Origin: Devosia nanyangense
GTDB taxonomy: Bacteria > Pseudomonadota > Alphaproteobacteria > Rhizobiales > Devosiaceae
Length of the DNA stretch: 64,000 nt
Direction: 5' to 3'
Assembly (NCBI GenBank): GCA_016213505.1
Contig: JACRAF010000006.1
Span: 1-64,000, forward strand
Shown in pieces: positions 40,626 to 50,200 of this stretch (position 1 is the first letter of the stretch; the number at the start of each line of letters is the position of its first letter). The notes beneath the pieces were generated by a model. The model was not told the DNA's origin. It saw only the letters and a program-made list of their open reading frames with translations, and did not search any database. The translations under genes were made by a program, and so were the position numbers.

Positions 40626-41894
40626 CTAGCCACCGAATTTGCGGACGGCATCGAGCGCCAGGCCGAGGCCGACGCTGCCGAAGGCATCGGTTTCGACGAA
40701 CCGGGCGCCCGGGAAGAGGGCGCGAAGCCGGGACATCACGGCCGGGATCTGGGTCGACCCGCCGGTGAGGATCAGCGTCTCGATGCGATCCGCCGCGACG
40801 CCGGCCATGGCAAGCGTCAGGCCGATGGTGGTTTCGATCCGCCCAATGGGAGCCGCGATGGCGGCGGTGAAGTCGGCGCGCGTGATCGGGGTCTGCAACG
40901 TCACTTCTTCGCCGGCGAAGGCGAGCCGCGTCGCCGCCTCGTGGGTCAGCGCGATCTTGGCCTCCTCGACCGCGCCCGCCAGCCTGTGGCCCTCGCGATG
41001 GGCGACGATCGAGATGAAATCAGCGACGCGTTCGGGGTCGCGCGCCTCGCGGCGAGTCTGCTTCAGCTCGCGCAGCAACTCGGGGGTGTAGAGCCGGTTG
41101 ATGCGGTGCCAGGTGGCGAGATCGACATAGGGGCCGGAGGGGAGCGGACGCTTGCCGTCGGCGGTGGGCGTCTGATAGCCGAGCGCCGGCATCACCCTTG
41201 CGAGCGACAGCAACCGGTCGAAATCGGTGCCGCCGATATGGACGCCGGCGGTCGCCAGAATATCGTTCGAGCGATCGGCGGCGCGGACGCGCTCGGGCGA
41301 AACACGGACGATCGAGAAATCCGAGGTGCCGCCGCCGAGATCGACGATGAGGCCGAGTTCTTCGCGCGAGACCTGTTGCTCGTAGTCGAGGGCCGCCGCG
41401 ATCGGCTCGTACTGGAAGGCGATGTGGCGAAAGCCCTGCGCCCGGACGGCGCTTTCCATCTGCTGCTGGGCCTCGCGGTCGGCGAGCGGATCGTCATCGA
41501 CGTAGTGGGCCGGCCGGCCCACGACGACGTGGTCGAGTTCGTGGCCGATCTCCGCTTCGGCACGGTGTTTCAATTCGCCGACGAAGGAACCGATGATCTC
41601 GAGAAACGGGATGACGCGCCGCTTGATGCGCACGGCCTCATCGGCGAGTGAACTGCCGAGGATGGATTTGAGCGAGCGCATCATCCGGCCGTCGGTGCCG
41701 GCGACGTATTCGGCCGTCGCGGCACGGCCGAACAGGGTCCGGTCCGCCTCGAAGTCGAAGAAGATCGTGCTCGGGATGGTCGGGCGGCCGGCCTCCAGAG
41801 GGATCAGGCGTGGCGACCCATTGCCGGGGGCGATCCCCAGGGTGGTGTTGGATGTGCCGAAATCGAGGCCGCAATGGCGCGCAGGGCTGGTCAT
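40626..41894 (-). CDS. Hsp70 family protein (YegD-like)
   Basis: A 422-residue protein consisting of the actin-like ATPase part only, with no substrate-binding domain. Phosphate loops are HCGLDFGTSNTTLGIAPGNG (phosphate 1), LGLIVDLGGGTSDFSIVRVS (phosphate 2) and TLILTGGSTQIPAVMSRLRA (adenosine). GGTDFDRLLSLARVMP and LYTPELLRELKQTRREARDP follow the YegD/HscC-like branch. Function is unclear for this branch, which lacks the chaperone lid. The start was placed at MTSPARHCG; an upstream in-frame ATG at 41939 is less likely. It is convergent with the EAL gene and divergent from the GH3 gene. Confidence 0.88.
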   Translation of the reverse strand: MTSPARHCGLDFGTSNTTLGIAPGNGSPRLIPLEAGRPTIPSTIFFDFEADRTLFGRAATAEYVAGTDGRMMRSLKSILGSSLADEAVRIKRRVIPFLEIIGSFVGELKHRAEAEIGHELDHVVVGRPAHYVDDDPLADREAQQQMESAVRAQGFRHIAFQYEPIAAALDYEQQVSREELGLIVDLGGGTSDFSIVRVSPERVRAADRSNDILATAGVHIGGTDFDRLLSLARVMPALGYQTPTADGKRPLPSGPYVDLATWHRINRLYTPELLRELKQTRREARDPERVADFISIVAHREGHRLAGAVEEAKIALTHEAATRLAFAGEEVTLQTPITRADFTAAIAAPIGRIETTIGLTLAMAGVAADRIETLILTGGSTQIPAVMSRLRALFPGARFVETDAFGSVGLGLALDAVRKFGG

Positions 41895-42023
41895 GTCAAA
41901 GCTCGGCGGTTTGCGGGGAGGCGGCTTATAGCGGCTCATTGGGCGGCAGGCAAATCGCGCAACGTTGCGATTCTGCCGCAAAGCGGTGACAAGCATTGCG
42001 CCGAATCCTGCCCGAGGTGATGT

Positions 42024-43115
42024 GTGATCCGATCTGGAGTCGTTGCGCTGCTGGCGCTGCTGTGTGTGGCGCCGGCCGAGGCGCAGACGCTCGAGCAGAT
42101 GGCGGGGCAGATGATCGTCGTCGGGTTCGCCGGCGACGAGGCCGGCGACAAGTCGGTAAAGGCGATCGCGGCCAAGATCGCGGCGGGCGACCTCGGGGGG
42201 GTGATGTACCTCAAACCCAACGTGAAGAGCCTCGCGGCGGTGAAGGCGATGAACGCGGCATTCCGCGCGGCGTCGCCGGATTTGCCACCGTTCATCACCC
42301 TCGACCAGGAGGGCGGGGCGGTCGAACGGTTGACCGCGGACGTCGGCTTCGCCGAGATTCCCAACGCGCAGACCATCGCGGCCAGGAACACGCCGGCCGA
42401 GGCCGGAGCGGTGTACGCCAAGATGGCGAAGGCCATTGCGGGGCTCGGCTTCACGGTGAATTTCGGGCCGGTGGCGGACCTCAACGTCAACCCGAAGAAC
42501 CAGGTCATCGCCAAGTTCGGGCGGGCCTTCGGCAAGAGCGCCAAGACCGTCGCGGCCTATGACGAGGCGTTCGTAACGGCGCACCATGCGGCGGGTCTGC
42601 TGACAGCGCTGAAGCACTTTCCGGGGCACGGCTCGAGCACGGCGGACAGCCACGAGGGCTTCGTGGACATTTCCAAAACCTGGAGCGCGGCGGAGCTCGA
42701 TCCCTACCGGATGCTGATCGGCGAGGGTTTCGCCGATTTCGTCATGATCGGGCACCTCTACAACAAGGACCACGCGGGCGAGGGCACCGTGAAGCTGCCG
42801 GCAAGCCTGTCGCCCGAGTGGATCGGCGGCGTGCTGCGCGGCGAGCTCAAATTCGCCGGCGCCGTGATCAGCGACGATCTCGAGATGGGGGCGATCCGCA
42901 AGCAGTTCGGTCTGCACGATACGGTGGTGAGGGCGGTGACGGCCGGCGTCGATGTGCTGCTGTTCTCCAACACTGCCGCCTACTCGCCGGACCTCGCCGA
43001 CAAGGTGCGCAAGATCCTCGTCGACGAAGCGGAGGCGGACCCGGCGTTCAAGGCGCGGATCGAGGAAAGCTACGCCCGGATCGTCGCGCTCAAGGGGCGC
43101 ATCGGAGCCTCTTGA
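42024..43115 (+). CDS. Glycoside hydrolase family 3 N-terminal protein (NagZ-like, exported)
   Basis: A 363-residue protein. The signal peptide SGVVALLALLCVAPAEA is followed by a GH3 barrel: DLGGVMYLKPNVKSLAAVKA, PFITLDQEGGAVERL, NFGPVADLNVNPKNQVI, KHFPGHGSSTADSHEGFVDI (the H-F-P-G-H and the Asp-His pair of NagZ-type catalysis) and SDDLEMGAIRKQFGL (nucleophile Asp). NagZ normally works in the cytoplasm on muropeptides; a signal peptide suggests a periplasmic beta-N-acetylhexosaminidase instead. GTG start with GAGG 5 bases upstream. It is divergent from the Hsp70-like gene. Confidence 0.88.
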   Translation: MIRSGVVALLALLCVAPAEAQTLEQMAGQMIVVGFAGDEAGDKSVKAIAAKIAAGDLGGVMYLKPNVKSLAAVKAMNAAFRAASPDLPPFITLDQEGGAVERLTADVGFAEIPNAQTIAARNTPAEAGAVYAKMAKAIAGLGFTVNFGPVADLNVNPKNQVIAKFGRAFGKSAKTVAAYDEAFVTAHHAAGLLTALKHFPGHGSSTADSHEGFVDISKTWSAAELDPYRMLIGEGFADFVMIGHLYNKDHAGEGTVKLPASLSPEWIGGVLRGELKFAGAVISDDLEMGAIRKQFGLHDTVVRAVTAGVDVLLFSNTAAYSPDLADKVRKILVDEAEADPAFKARIEESYARIVALKGRIGAS

Positions 43116-43140
43116 TATGTCAGTGGCACTGACCTAATAT
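43112..43140 (+). promoter_or_regulatory. Sigma-70 promoter with a palindrome in its spacer, upstream of lysE-like gene
   Basis: TTGATA (43112-43117) and TAATAT (43135-43140) are exactly 17 bases apart. The spacer contains GTCAGTG-G-CACTGAC (43119-43133), a perfect inverted repeat with 7-base arms. The expected transcription start is at the ATG of the next gene (43147), so the mRNA would be leaderless. The palindrome is well placed for a repressor. Confidence 0.6.
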
Positions 43141-43146
43141 CGCTCT

Positions 43147-43743
43147 ATGGACGCCACCCTGTTTGCCGCCTTCATTGCCGTTGCCATCCCGGCGTTCTTC
43201 ACGCCGGGGCCGAACAATCTGATGCTGATGGCGTCGGGGGCAAAGTTCGGGTTCGGCCGGACAATCCCGCACGGGCTCGGCGTGTCGATCGGCTTTGCCC
43301 TGATGGTGGTGGTCATCGGGCTCGGGCTCGGCGAGGTGTTCGAGGCGCTGCCGTGGCTGAAGACGGCGCTCAAGGTTGTTGCCGCCATTTATCTGCTCTA
43401 CCTCGCGTGGTCGCTGCTGGGGCTCAAGATCGACGACGAGGCGACCGCCAACGACCGGCCGATGACGTTCCTCCAGGCAGCGGCGTTCCAGTGGGTCAAT
43501 CCCAAGGCGTGGGCGATGGCGGTGTCGTTCGTGGCGCTGGTGGTCGATCCGGGGCCCGGCCGACTCATCGGCATCGCGCTGCTCGGGCTCGGCTGCCTGC
43601 TGCTCGGGCCGTTCTCGTCGGCGCTGTGGATGGGGTTCGGCGACCGGCTGCAGATCTTCCTGAAACGCACGGGCGGCGAGCGGTTTCTCGGCATCGTCCT
43701 CGCCGTTCTGGTGGTCGCGTCGGTGGTGCTGTTTCTTCTCTGA
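43147..43743 (+). CDS. LysE family amino-acid exporter
   Basis: A 198-residue membrane protein with six helices. FFTPGPNNLMLMASGAKFGF is the LysE/RhtB signature (P-G-P-N), and FQWVNPKAWAMAVSFVALV and FSSALWMGFGDRLQIFL are the other typical regions. Family members export lysine, homoserine, threonine or related amino acids by proton antiport. The substrate is not shown. A promoter with a palindrome lies upstream and could hold an operator for a repressor responding to the substrate; no regulator gene is adjacent. The gene is followed 46 bases downstream by an LpxH-like phosphatase gene. Confidence 0.9.
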   Translation: MDATLFAAFIAVAIPAFFTPGPNNLMLMASGAKFGFGRTIPHGLGVSIGFALMVVVIGLGLGEVFEALPWLKTALKVVAAIYLLYLAWSLLGLKIDDEATANDRPMTFLQAAAFQWVNPKAWAMAVSFVALVVDPGPGRLIGIALLGLGCLLLGPFSSALWMGFGDRLQIFLKRTGGERFLGIVLAVLVVASVVLFLL

Positions 43744-43789
43744 GCCAATCGGGGTAATGTCCGTCTCCCCCATCGCGGCTGGAGGATCG

Positions 43790-44635
43790 ATGCCCGACAA
43801 AGATGCCAACGGTGACGTGCGCCGTGTGCGCGCGCTGTTCCTCTCCGATGTGCATCTTGGCATGCGGCCGACCCGCATCGGGCAGCTGGTCGATTTCCTG
43901 AAACACCACGACGCCGAGACGATCTACCTGATCGGCGACATTATCGACGGCTGGCGGCTGGCGAAAAGCTGGTACTGGCCGGCGGTTTACAACGAGTTCG
44001 TCGAGGAGCTGATGAAGAAGGCCGAGCGCGGCACCCGCATGGTGGTGCTGCCCGGCAATCACGACGAATTCCTGCGCGAGTATCTCGGCACCTATTTCGG
44101 CGAGGTCGAGTTCGTCGACCGGACGGTGCACACGACCGCCATCGGGCGGACCTATCTGGTCATGCATGGCGACCAGTTCGATATCGTCGTCGCGCATGCC
44201 AAGTGGCTCGCTCATGTCGGCGACTGGGCCTACCGCATGGCGTTGCGCATCAACATCGGCATCAACTGGGTTCGCCGGCGCCTGCACCGGCCGTACTGGT
44301 CGCTGAGCGCGTGGGCCAAGCACAAGGTCAAGAACGCGGTGAGCGTCATCGGCCGCTTCGAAGAGGCGCTGACCCTCGAGGCGCGCGACACCGGCGTCGA
44401 CGGGGTGATCTGCGGACACATCCATTTCGCCGACATGCACGACCGGATGGGCATCCACTACATCAACACCGGCGACTGGGTGGAGAGCTGCACCGCCATC
44501 GCCGAAACGCCCGACGGGCGGTTCGAGCTGATCAAGTGGAGCGCGCAGCTGCCGCCTCCCGCGCCCAAGCCGCGCCGCCGCCTCAGCCTGAGGCGCGCCA
44601 AGACATCGCCCGACCTCGACGCCCCGGCCCCGTAG
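43790..44635 (+). CDS. LpxH-like metallophosphoesterase (UDP-2,3-diacylglucosamine diphosphatase family)
   Basis: A 281-residue calcineurin-like phosphatase. RVRALFLSDVHLGM (motif I), TIYLIGDIIDGWRL (motif II), VVLPGNHDEFLREYLG (motif III) and TYLVMHGDQFDIVVAHA and ICGHIHFADMHDRMGIHYIN (motifs IV-V) supply the di-metal site. The F-L-S-D-V-H-L-G and G-D-x-x-D-x-W sequences fit the LpxH-like branch common in alphaproteobacteria. Many of these cells also use LpxI for lipid A, so the true substrate may differ. GGAGGATCG before the ATG supports this start. A proline-rich, basic tail (PPPAPKPRRRLSLRR) follows the enzyme core. Confidence 0.88.
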   Translation: MPDKDANGDVRRVRALFLSDVHLGMRPTRIGQLVDFLKHHDAETIYLIGDIIDGWRLAKSWYWPAVYNEFVEELMKKAERGTRMVVLPGNHDEFLREYLGTYFGEVEFVDRTVHTTAIGRTYLVMHGDQFDIVVAHAKWLAHVGDWAYRMALRINIGINWVRRRLHRPYWSLSAWAKHKVKNAVSVIGRFEEALTLEARDTGVDGVICGHIHFADMHDRMGIHYINTGDWVESCTAIAETPDGRFELIKWSAQLPPPAPKPRRRLSLRRAKTSPDLDAPAP

Positions 44636-44733
44636 TCGCAGGCCGCCTGTCTCAGCGCTAATACTCTTGTGTTCGCGGGCGCTTCCCGGCATTTTCGGGA
44701 CGAGGCGGATTCTTGCCTCGGAGCATCCCGTTC

Positions 44734-45936
44734 ATGGCCTCGTCCGACCGCGCAGAGGGCTTTTCGCCTGAACTGCGCGCCTCGCTCTTTCATTTCACGG
44801 TGTTCGCGAGCACCGGGGCCGCGTCCGCCTATCTTGCCATCTGGCTGAGCGGGAAGGGGCTGAGTTCCGAGCAGATCGGCGTGGTCAACGCGCTGCCGGT
44901 GCTGCTGATGCTGTTCGTCACCATGCTGATCGGACGGCTCGCCGACCGGGCGAGCGACTGGCGCGTGGCGATCATCATTCTCGCCCTGATCGCCGGCGTT
45001 GCGCCGATCGGCTTTTTCTTCGTCAACGAGTTCTGGGGGTTGCTGCTGGTCTTCACGCTGTCGACGCTGCCGTCGGGCGCGCTGGTACCGGTGATCGACG
45101 CGGCAACGCTGCGGATGACGCAGCGGCGGGGCACCGATTTCGGCTCGGTGCGCGCTTGGGGAACCGTCGGCTACATGGTGACGGCGGCGCTCACCGGGGT
45201 GCTGATCGGCTGGCTCGGGGCGGTGGCGTTCGTGCCGATCTTCGTCGTCCTCTCGCTGCTCCGGTCCGGCCTGGCGTTTCCGCTGCCGCAGTTCCGCGCG
45301 CCTCCCGCGATCGACGCTCCGGTCAGAAAGCGCGACGGGGCAAAGCTCAAGGCGTTGATGAAGCCCTGGTTCCTGTTGCCATGCATCGCCTTTGCGTTGA
45401 TCCAGGCGACGCATTTCTTCCTTGGCGCGATGGGCGCGCTGGTGTGGAAGATCGATGGCATACCGGAAGGCTGGATCGGGCCGCTGATCGCCATCAGCGC
45501 CGCCGGCGAGGCGCTGATGATGTTCTTCTGGCGCCGTGTTGGCGGGCATCTGTCGGCGCGGATGATGCTGATCATCGCCGGCGTGGTCGGCTGCGTGCGC
45601 TGGGGGCTGATGGCGCTCAACCCGGCGCTGCCCCTGCTCATCGTGCTGCAGGCGCTGCACGCCATCACGCTGCCGTTCAGCTATTTCGGCATGATGCTCT
45701 TTATCGCCAACTGGGCGCCCGAGGAGATCGCCGCCGAGGCGCAGGGGTTTTCCGCCGCGCTGACGCAGGGCTTCGCGGTGGTGACGCTGCTGGCGTTCGG
45801 CTGGCTGATCGGCATCATGGGCGGGCAGGCGTATTTCGTCGCCGCGGCAATGGCGCTGGCCGGTGCCGGCGCGGCCTGGTGGTCGCTGCTGTTGAAGCCG
45901 GCGCACAGCCGGGACGAGGGTCTGGCGCATGCCTGA
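44734..45936 (+). CDS. MFS transporter, PPP/nucleoside-symporter-like branch, copy 1
   Basis: A 400-residue protein with about 12 membrane helices. LFHFTVFASTGAASAYLAIW is the family opening (the MFS_1_like, 3-phenylpropionate-transporter branch). RADRASDW-type motif A is LIGRLADRASDWRVA. FGSVRAWGTVGYMVTAALTG (R-x-W-G-x-x-G-Y) is highly characteristic. The start was put at ATG 44734, which has GGAG 10 bases upstream; a TTG 21 bases earlier is possible. It overlaps a paralogue downstream by 8 bases. Substrate unknown. Confidence 0.86.
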   Translation: MASSDRAEGFSPELRASLFHFTVFASTGAASAYLAIWLSGKGLSSEQIGVVNALPVLLMLFVTMLIGRLADRASDWRVAIIILALIAGVAPIGFFFVNEFWGLLLVFTLSTLPSGALVPVIDAATLRMTQRRGTDFGSVRAWGTVGYMVTAALTGVLIGWLGAVAFVPIFVVLSLLRSGLAFPLPQFRAPPAIDAPVRKRDGAKLKALMKPWFLLPCIAFALIQATHFFLGAMGALVWKIDGIPEGWIGPLIAISAAGEALMMFFWRRVGGHLSARMMLIIAGVVGCVRWGLMALNPALPLLIVLQALHAITLPFSYFGMMLFIANWAPEEIAAEAQGFSAALTQGFAVVTLLAFGWLIGIMGGQAYFVAAAMALAGAGAAWWSLLLKPAHSRDEGLAHA

Positions 45937-47125
45937 GGTGCGGGCGGCCTGGTTGACGCCGGAGCTGCGCGCCACCGCCTACTACTTCACCTTCTTCATG
46001 ACCGCCGGCGCAGCGACGGTCTATGCCGGCATCTGGTTCAGCGAGAAGGGGCTCGATGCCGGACAGATCGGCATCATCAACGCCCTGCCGGTGCTGGTGA
46101 TGCTGGTGCTCAACATGCTGGTCGGTCGCATCGCCGACAAAGCCAGCGACTGGCGGCAGGTGATCGTGATCGGCGCGGTGCTCGGCGCGGTCATCCCGAT
46201 CGGGCTGTTCTTCGTCAACGATTTCTGGGGGATTTTGCTGCTGTGGACGCTCGGCGCGATCCCGCTCGCGGCGGTCGGGCCGGTCGCCGATGCCGCCACG
46301 ATGCGGATGACGCGCCGCAACGGCACCGATTTCGGCGCCATCCGCGCCTGGGGCACCATCGGCTACATGGCGGTGATCTATCTGACCGGCCAGATCGTGA
46401 CCTGGCTCGGCGGCGGCGCGTTCCTGCCGTTCTTCGTCGGGCTGGCGATGCTGCGCGGCGTCGCCTCGCTCGGCCTGCCGAAATTTCGCGCGTCGCGCGA
46501 TGAGCAAACGCCGGCGGTCAAGCCCGGCGCCAGCCGGATGCGCGAGGTGATGAAGCCGTGGTTCCTGCTGCCGCTGGTGGGCTGGTCGATGGTGTTCGCG
46601 ACCCATCTCATCCTCAACGCTTTCCAGGGGCTGTTGTGGAAGGAGCAGGGCATCTCCGAACTGGTGATCGGCCTGCTGATCGCGCTCGGCGCGGCGTCGG
46701 AGGCGGCCATGATGTTCGTGTTCAAGCGCTTCGGTAAGCGCTTTCCGGCGCGCACGCTGATCCTCGCCTCGGCGGTGGTCTCGGTCGTCCGCTGGGCGCT
46801 GATGGGGCTGTCGCCGGCGGTTCCGTTCCTGATCGGGTTGCAGCTGCTGCACTCGGTGACGTTCGCGCTGGGCTATATGGGGTGCGTGCATTTCATCGCG
46901 AACTGGACCAGCGAAGACATCGCGGCGGAGGCGCAGAGTTTCTTCCAGGTCCTGCAGCAGGCCATGTCGGTGGGCGCGCTGCTGGTGTTCGGCTGGCTGA
47001 TCGGGATCATGGGCGCTCACGCCTATTTCGTGGCGTCTGCGTTTGCGGCGATCGGCGGCGTGCTGATCTGGTTGTCGATGCGGCTGATGCAACCCAAGGC
47101 GCATGGGGCCGAGGCGCACGCGTAG
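45929..47125 (+). CDS. MFS transporter, PPP/nucleoside-symporter-like branch, copy 2
   Basis: A 398-residue paralogue of the previous gene. Equivalent blocks are YYFTFFMTAGAATVYAGIWF, MLVGRIADKASDWRQVIVIG, TDFGAIRAWGTIGYMAVIYL and FLIGLQLLHSVTFALGYMGC. The start lies inside the end of copy 1, so the two are translated together. They could form a heterodimer or handle related substrates; nothing in the sequence decides. A strong terminator follows. Confidence 0.87.
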   Translation: MPEVRAAWLTPELRATAYYFTFFMTAGAATVYAGIWFSEKGLDAGQIGIINALPVLVMLVLNMLVGRIADKASDWRQVIVIGAVLGAVIPIGLFFVNDFWGILLLWTLGAIPLAAVGPVADAATMRMTRRNGTDFGAIRAWGTIGYMAVIYLTGQIVTWLGGGAFLPFFVGLAMLRGVASLGLPKFRASRDEQTPAVKPGASRMREVMKPWFLLPLVGWSMVFATHLILNAFQGLLWKEQGISELVIGLLIALGAASEAAMMFVFKRFGKRFPARTLILASAVVSVVRWALMGLSPAVPFLIGLQLLHSVTFALGYMGCVHFIANWTSEDIAAEAQSFFQVLQQAMSVGALLVFGWLIGIMGAHAYFVASAFAAIGGVLIWLSMRLMQPKAHGAEAHA

Positions 47126-47169
47126 GCGAGCGGTTGGTCTCCGCGCTCCCTCGCCTCCACAAAAGAAAA

Positions 47170-47198
47170 GGCCCCGCCGGAGCGGGGCCCAATTTTTT
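47170..47198. terminator. Bidirectional Rho-independent terminator
   Basis: GGCCCCGC-CGGA-GCGGGGCC is a perfect 8-bp stem with a 4-base loop, followed by CAATTTTTT on the plus strand. AAAAGAAAA just before it provides the U-run for transcription from the other side. It serves the MFS pair and the convergent GPR-like gene. Confidence 0.9.
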
Positions 47199-47228
47199 GG
47201 AGGTCGATGGTCTTGCTTTTGGAACCGA

Positions 47229-50200
47229 TCAGCCGAGGCGGCCGCTGGCATGGGCCAGCATGGTGTAGACCTTGCCGCGGTCCGAGGTGAGGATGGCGCG
47301 GGTTTCGCCGACCGGGTCGGCACCGCCGGCGGAGCGCTGCAGCAGCTGCTCGAACTCGCTCATATAGGCGGCGGCGTTCTTGGCGAAATCCACGTCGCGC
47401 TGCAGCCGGCGCTTGACCTCGTCATAGGTGGATTGGCCGGTGAGCGTGTAGATGCGGCGCGAGAAGACGTTCTGCTCGCCCGCCTGGTAGCGCTGCCAGG
47501 CTTCACCCAGACCCGCCGGGTCGATCGAACGGGCGATCTCGTCGGTCAGCGCGGTGAGGTTCTGCTGCGGCGCGGGAGCTGCGGCCGGCGTGTTGGCATT
47601 GCGCAGGACATCGCGCAGCCAGCCGCCACCGGCTTCCTCGGACTTGGCCGCAGGCTTTGCGGTTTCGGCGACCGGCGCCGCAGCGCGCGGGGCGGGAGCC
47701 TCGGCGACGGCAGCGGCGCGAGGCGCCGGCTGAGCTGCGGCGGGACGCGGCGGCTCGACGACACGGGCCGGCTCCTGACGCGGAGCGGGGCGGGCGGGTT
47801 CGGCGCGGACCGGGGCCTCGGCACGGGGGGCCGGCGGGCGGCGCTCGCTCAGGTCGTGGGTCGCCGACTGGGCGCGGACGATGGCGTTGAGTTCGCTCAG
47901 CGCCTCGATCTGCTCGGCCACGACGCGACGCATTGCGGCGGCGCTGGTCCGGGTTTCCTCCGGCAGCTCCATGACGCCGCGGGCGAGTTCGGATCGGGTC
48001 GCCTCGAGCTCGGTGCCGACGTCCTTGGCGGTCTCGCGCATTGCAGCGGCGGTCTCGTTGAAGCGGCGGGTCGCCTCTTCGAGCGCCTGCTGCATTTCGA
48101 GGATCATCGTCGCCTGCGTCTGGCGCAGCACGTCGGAGGCTTTTTCGGTTTCGCTGCCGGCCGCCTCGCGGAACTGCACGAGCTGCGCCGCGACGTCGCT
48201 GGAGGTCGAGGACAGCGCGCCGCTGACCTGCTCGGTCGCCGACGAGAGAGCGGTCTCGACCTGGCCGCCGGTGGTCGAGAGGATTGACTCCATCTGGGCG
48301 CGCGCATCGAGCAGGCGCCGCTCGGTCTCGTTGACCGCGGTGGCGATGGTCTGGGCGAAGCCGCGCATCCGCTCGTCGATCTCGTCGGCCCGGGTGGTGA
48401 AGCTCTGGGCCAGCGCGTCCATGGCGGAACGGCGTTCTTCGAGCTGCTCGAGCGACTGGCTGCCGGCCTGGTTGAGCGAGGCGGCCGACTGGTCGATGGC
48501 GTGGACTTCGGTGTTGAGGTTGCCGAGCAGCGAGCCGAACTCGTCGATCATGCTGCGGACGGTCGCCTGCAGGGCGTTGACCTGTTCGGCGACCAGCCGG
48601 CCGGCGTCCTCGGTCGAGCCGACCGCATCGCGGACGGAGGCCGCATAAGCTGCGGTCTGGCCGGCGACGCTGGTCTCGAGCTGAACGAGATTGCCGTTGG
48701 CGGATTCGAGGACCCGCTGCAGCATCACGTTGCTCTCGTTGAGCCGGCCGAGCGCCTCGTTGGCATCGGTGAGGATGCGGCCGCTGGTGGCCGACATGAG
48801 CCGTTCGGCCTCGCTGGCGCTGGCACCGAGCGCTTCCTGGAGGATATTGCCGTGCGACGACAGCATCTGCGCGAGCTGCTGCGAACGTTCGCCGACGATG
48901 GAGGCGAGGGTATCGACCTGGGCGCCGACCGCCGCGGTGAGGTCGTTCGACTGCCGGGCGACGGCGGCGGCCAGGTTCTCGGTCTGGCTGGCGACGACGG
49001 ACGCCAACGAATTGGTCTGGGCCGTCACCACGGAGGCGAGGCTGTCGGTCTGGTTGGCAACCACATTGGTGAAATTGTCGGTCTGGTTGGCGACCACGGA
49101 CGTGATGGTATCGGCCTGGCGAGAAACGATCGCGGCCAGATTGTCGGTCTGCTCCGTGACCGACCGGTTGAGGGCCGAGACGCGAGTCTCGATGGCGTCG
49201 GCGGCGGCCACGGCTTTGACCGAAATCAGCTGGTCGATGATGTTGGACGCGCCGGTGATCTGCTCCATGGCCTGGCGGACATGGGTGTCCATGCGGTCGG
49301 CGGTTTCGGCCACATCGAGGGTGATGTTGGCGGTCGCCTCGACGATGCGCTTGGAGATGGTCTCCTCGATGCGATCGGCGCCGGCTTCGAGATCGGCCAT
49401 CGACTGCACCAGGGCGGTGTTGATGGCGGTGTTGAGCGAGGCCAGGCGCTCGGCCGTGATGTCGGCACGGGCGGTGATCGCCTCGGGCAGGGTGCCGAGC
49501 CGCTGATCGACCATGTCGGTGATGGCCTTGCGGGCCGAATTGACGCCGGTCTCGATGATGTCGGCGGCCTTGCGGGCGCTGTCGCCCACCGTCGCGGCGG
49601 CGCCGTCGATGCGGGCGGTGACGCCGCTCTCGGCATCGGCGAGGCGGATGATGGCGTTGTCGACGCCGCGGCCGAGATTGTCGTTGACCTCGCCGACCTT
49701 GCTGGCGATGAGCGCGGACACCGAGGTGGCGCGGTCGGCCATGATGTCGGTGACCGAGCGGAGGCTCGCATCGATCTTGTCACGGGCCGCGGTGCCCTGT
49801 GCGTCGATGGTGCGGGCCAGCTCCATGGTGCGGTCGCCGATAGCGCCGGCGATGGCGGCGGTGTGGCTGCCGAGAACTTCGGCGAGCTGCTGGGTGCGGG
49901 TGTTGAGCGCTTCGCTGAGCTCGGACGAGCGGGTGCCGACGGTCGAAGCCAGGAGCTGCGTGCGCTGGTCGAGCGCGGCAGCCAGCGCGTTGGTGTGCTG
50001 CTGCAGGGTGCCGTCGACCGATTCGAGGCGCGTATCCATGGTCGAGGCGATCTGCGAGACGTGCTGAACCAGCGAATTGTCGAGCAGGGTCGTGCGGCCC
50101 GAGAGGATCTCGTTGATCTCGGTGGCCCGGCCGAGCAGGGTCTCGCTGAGCTCGCCGGTACGTGTCGAGAGCGTGTCGTTGAGCGCCTGGGTGCGGCCGT

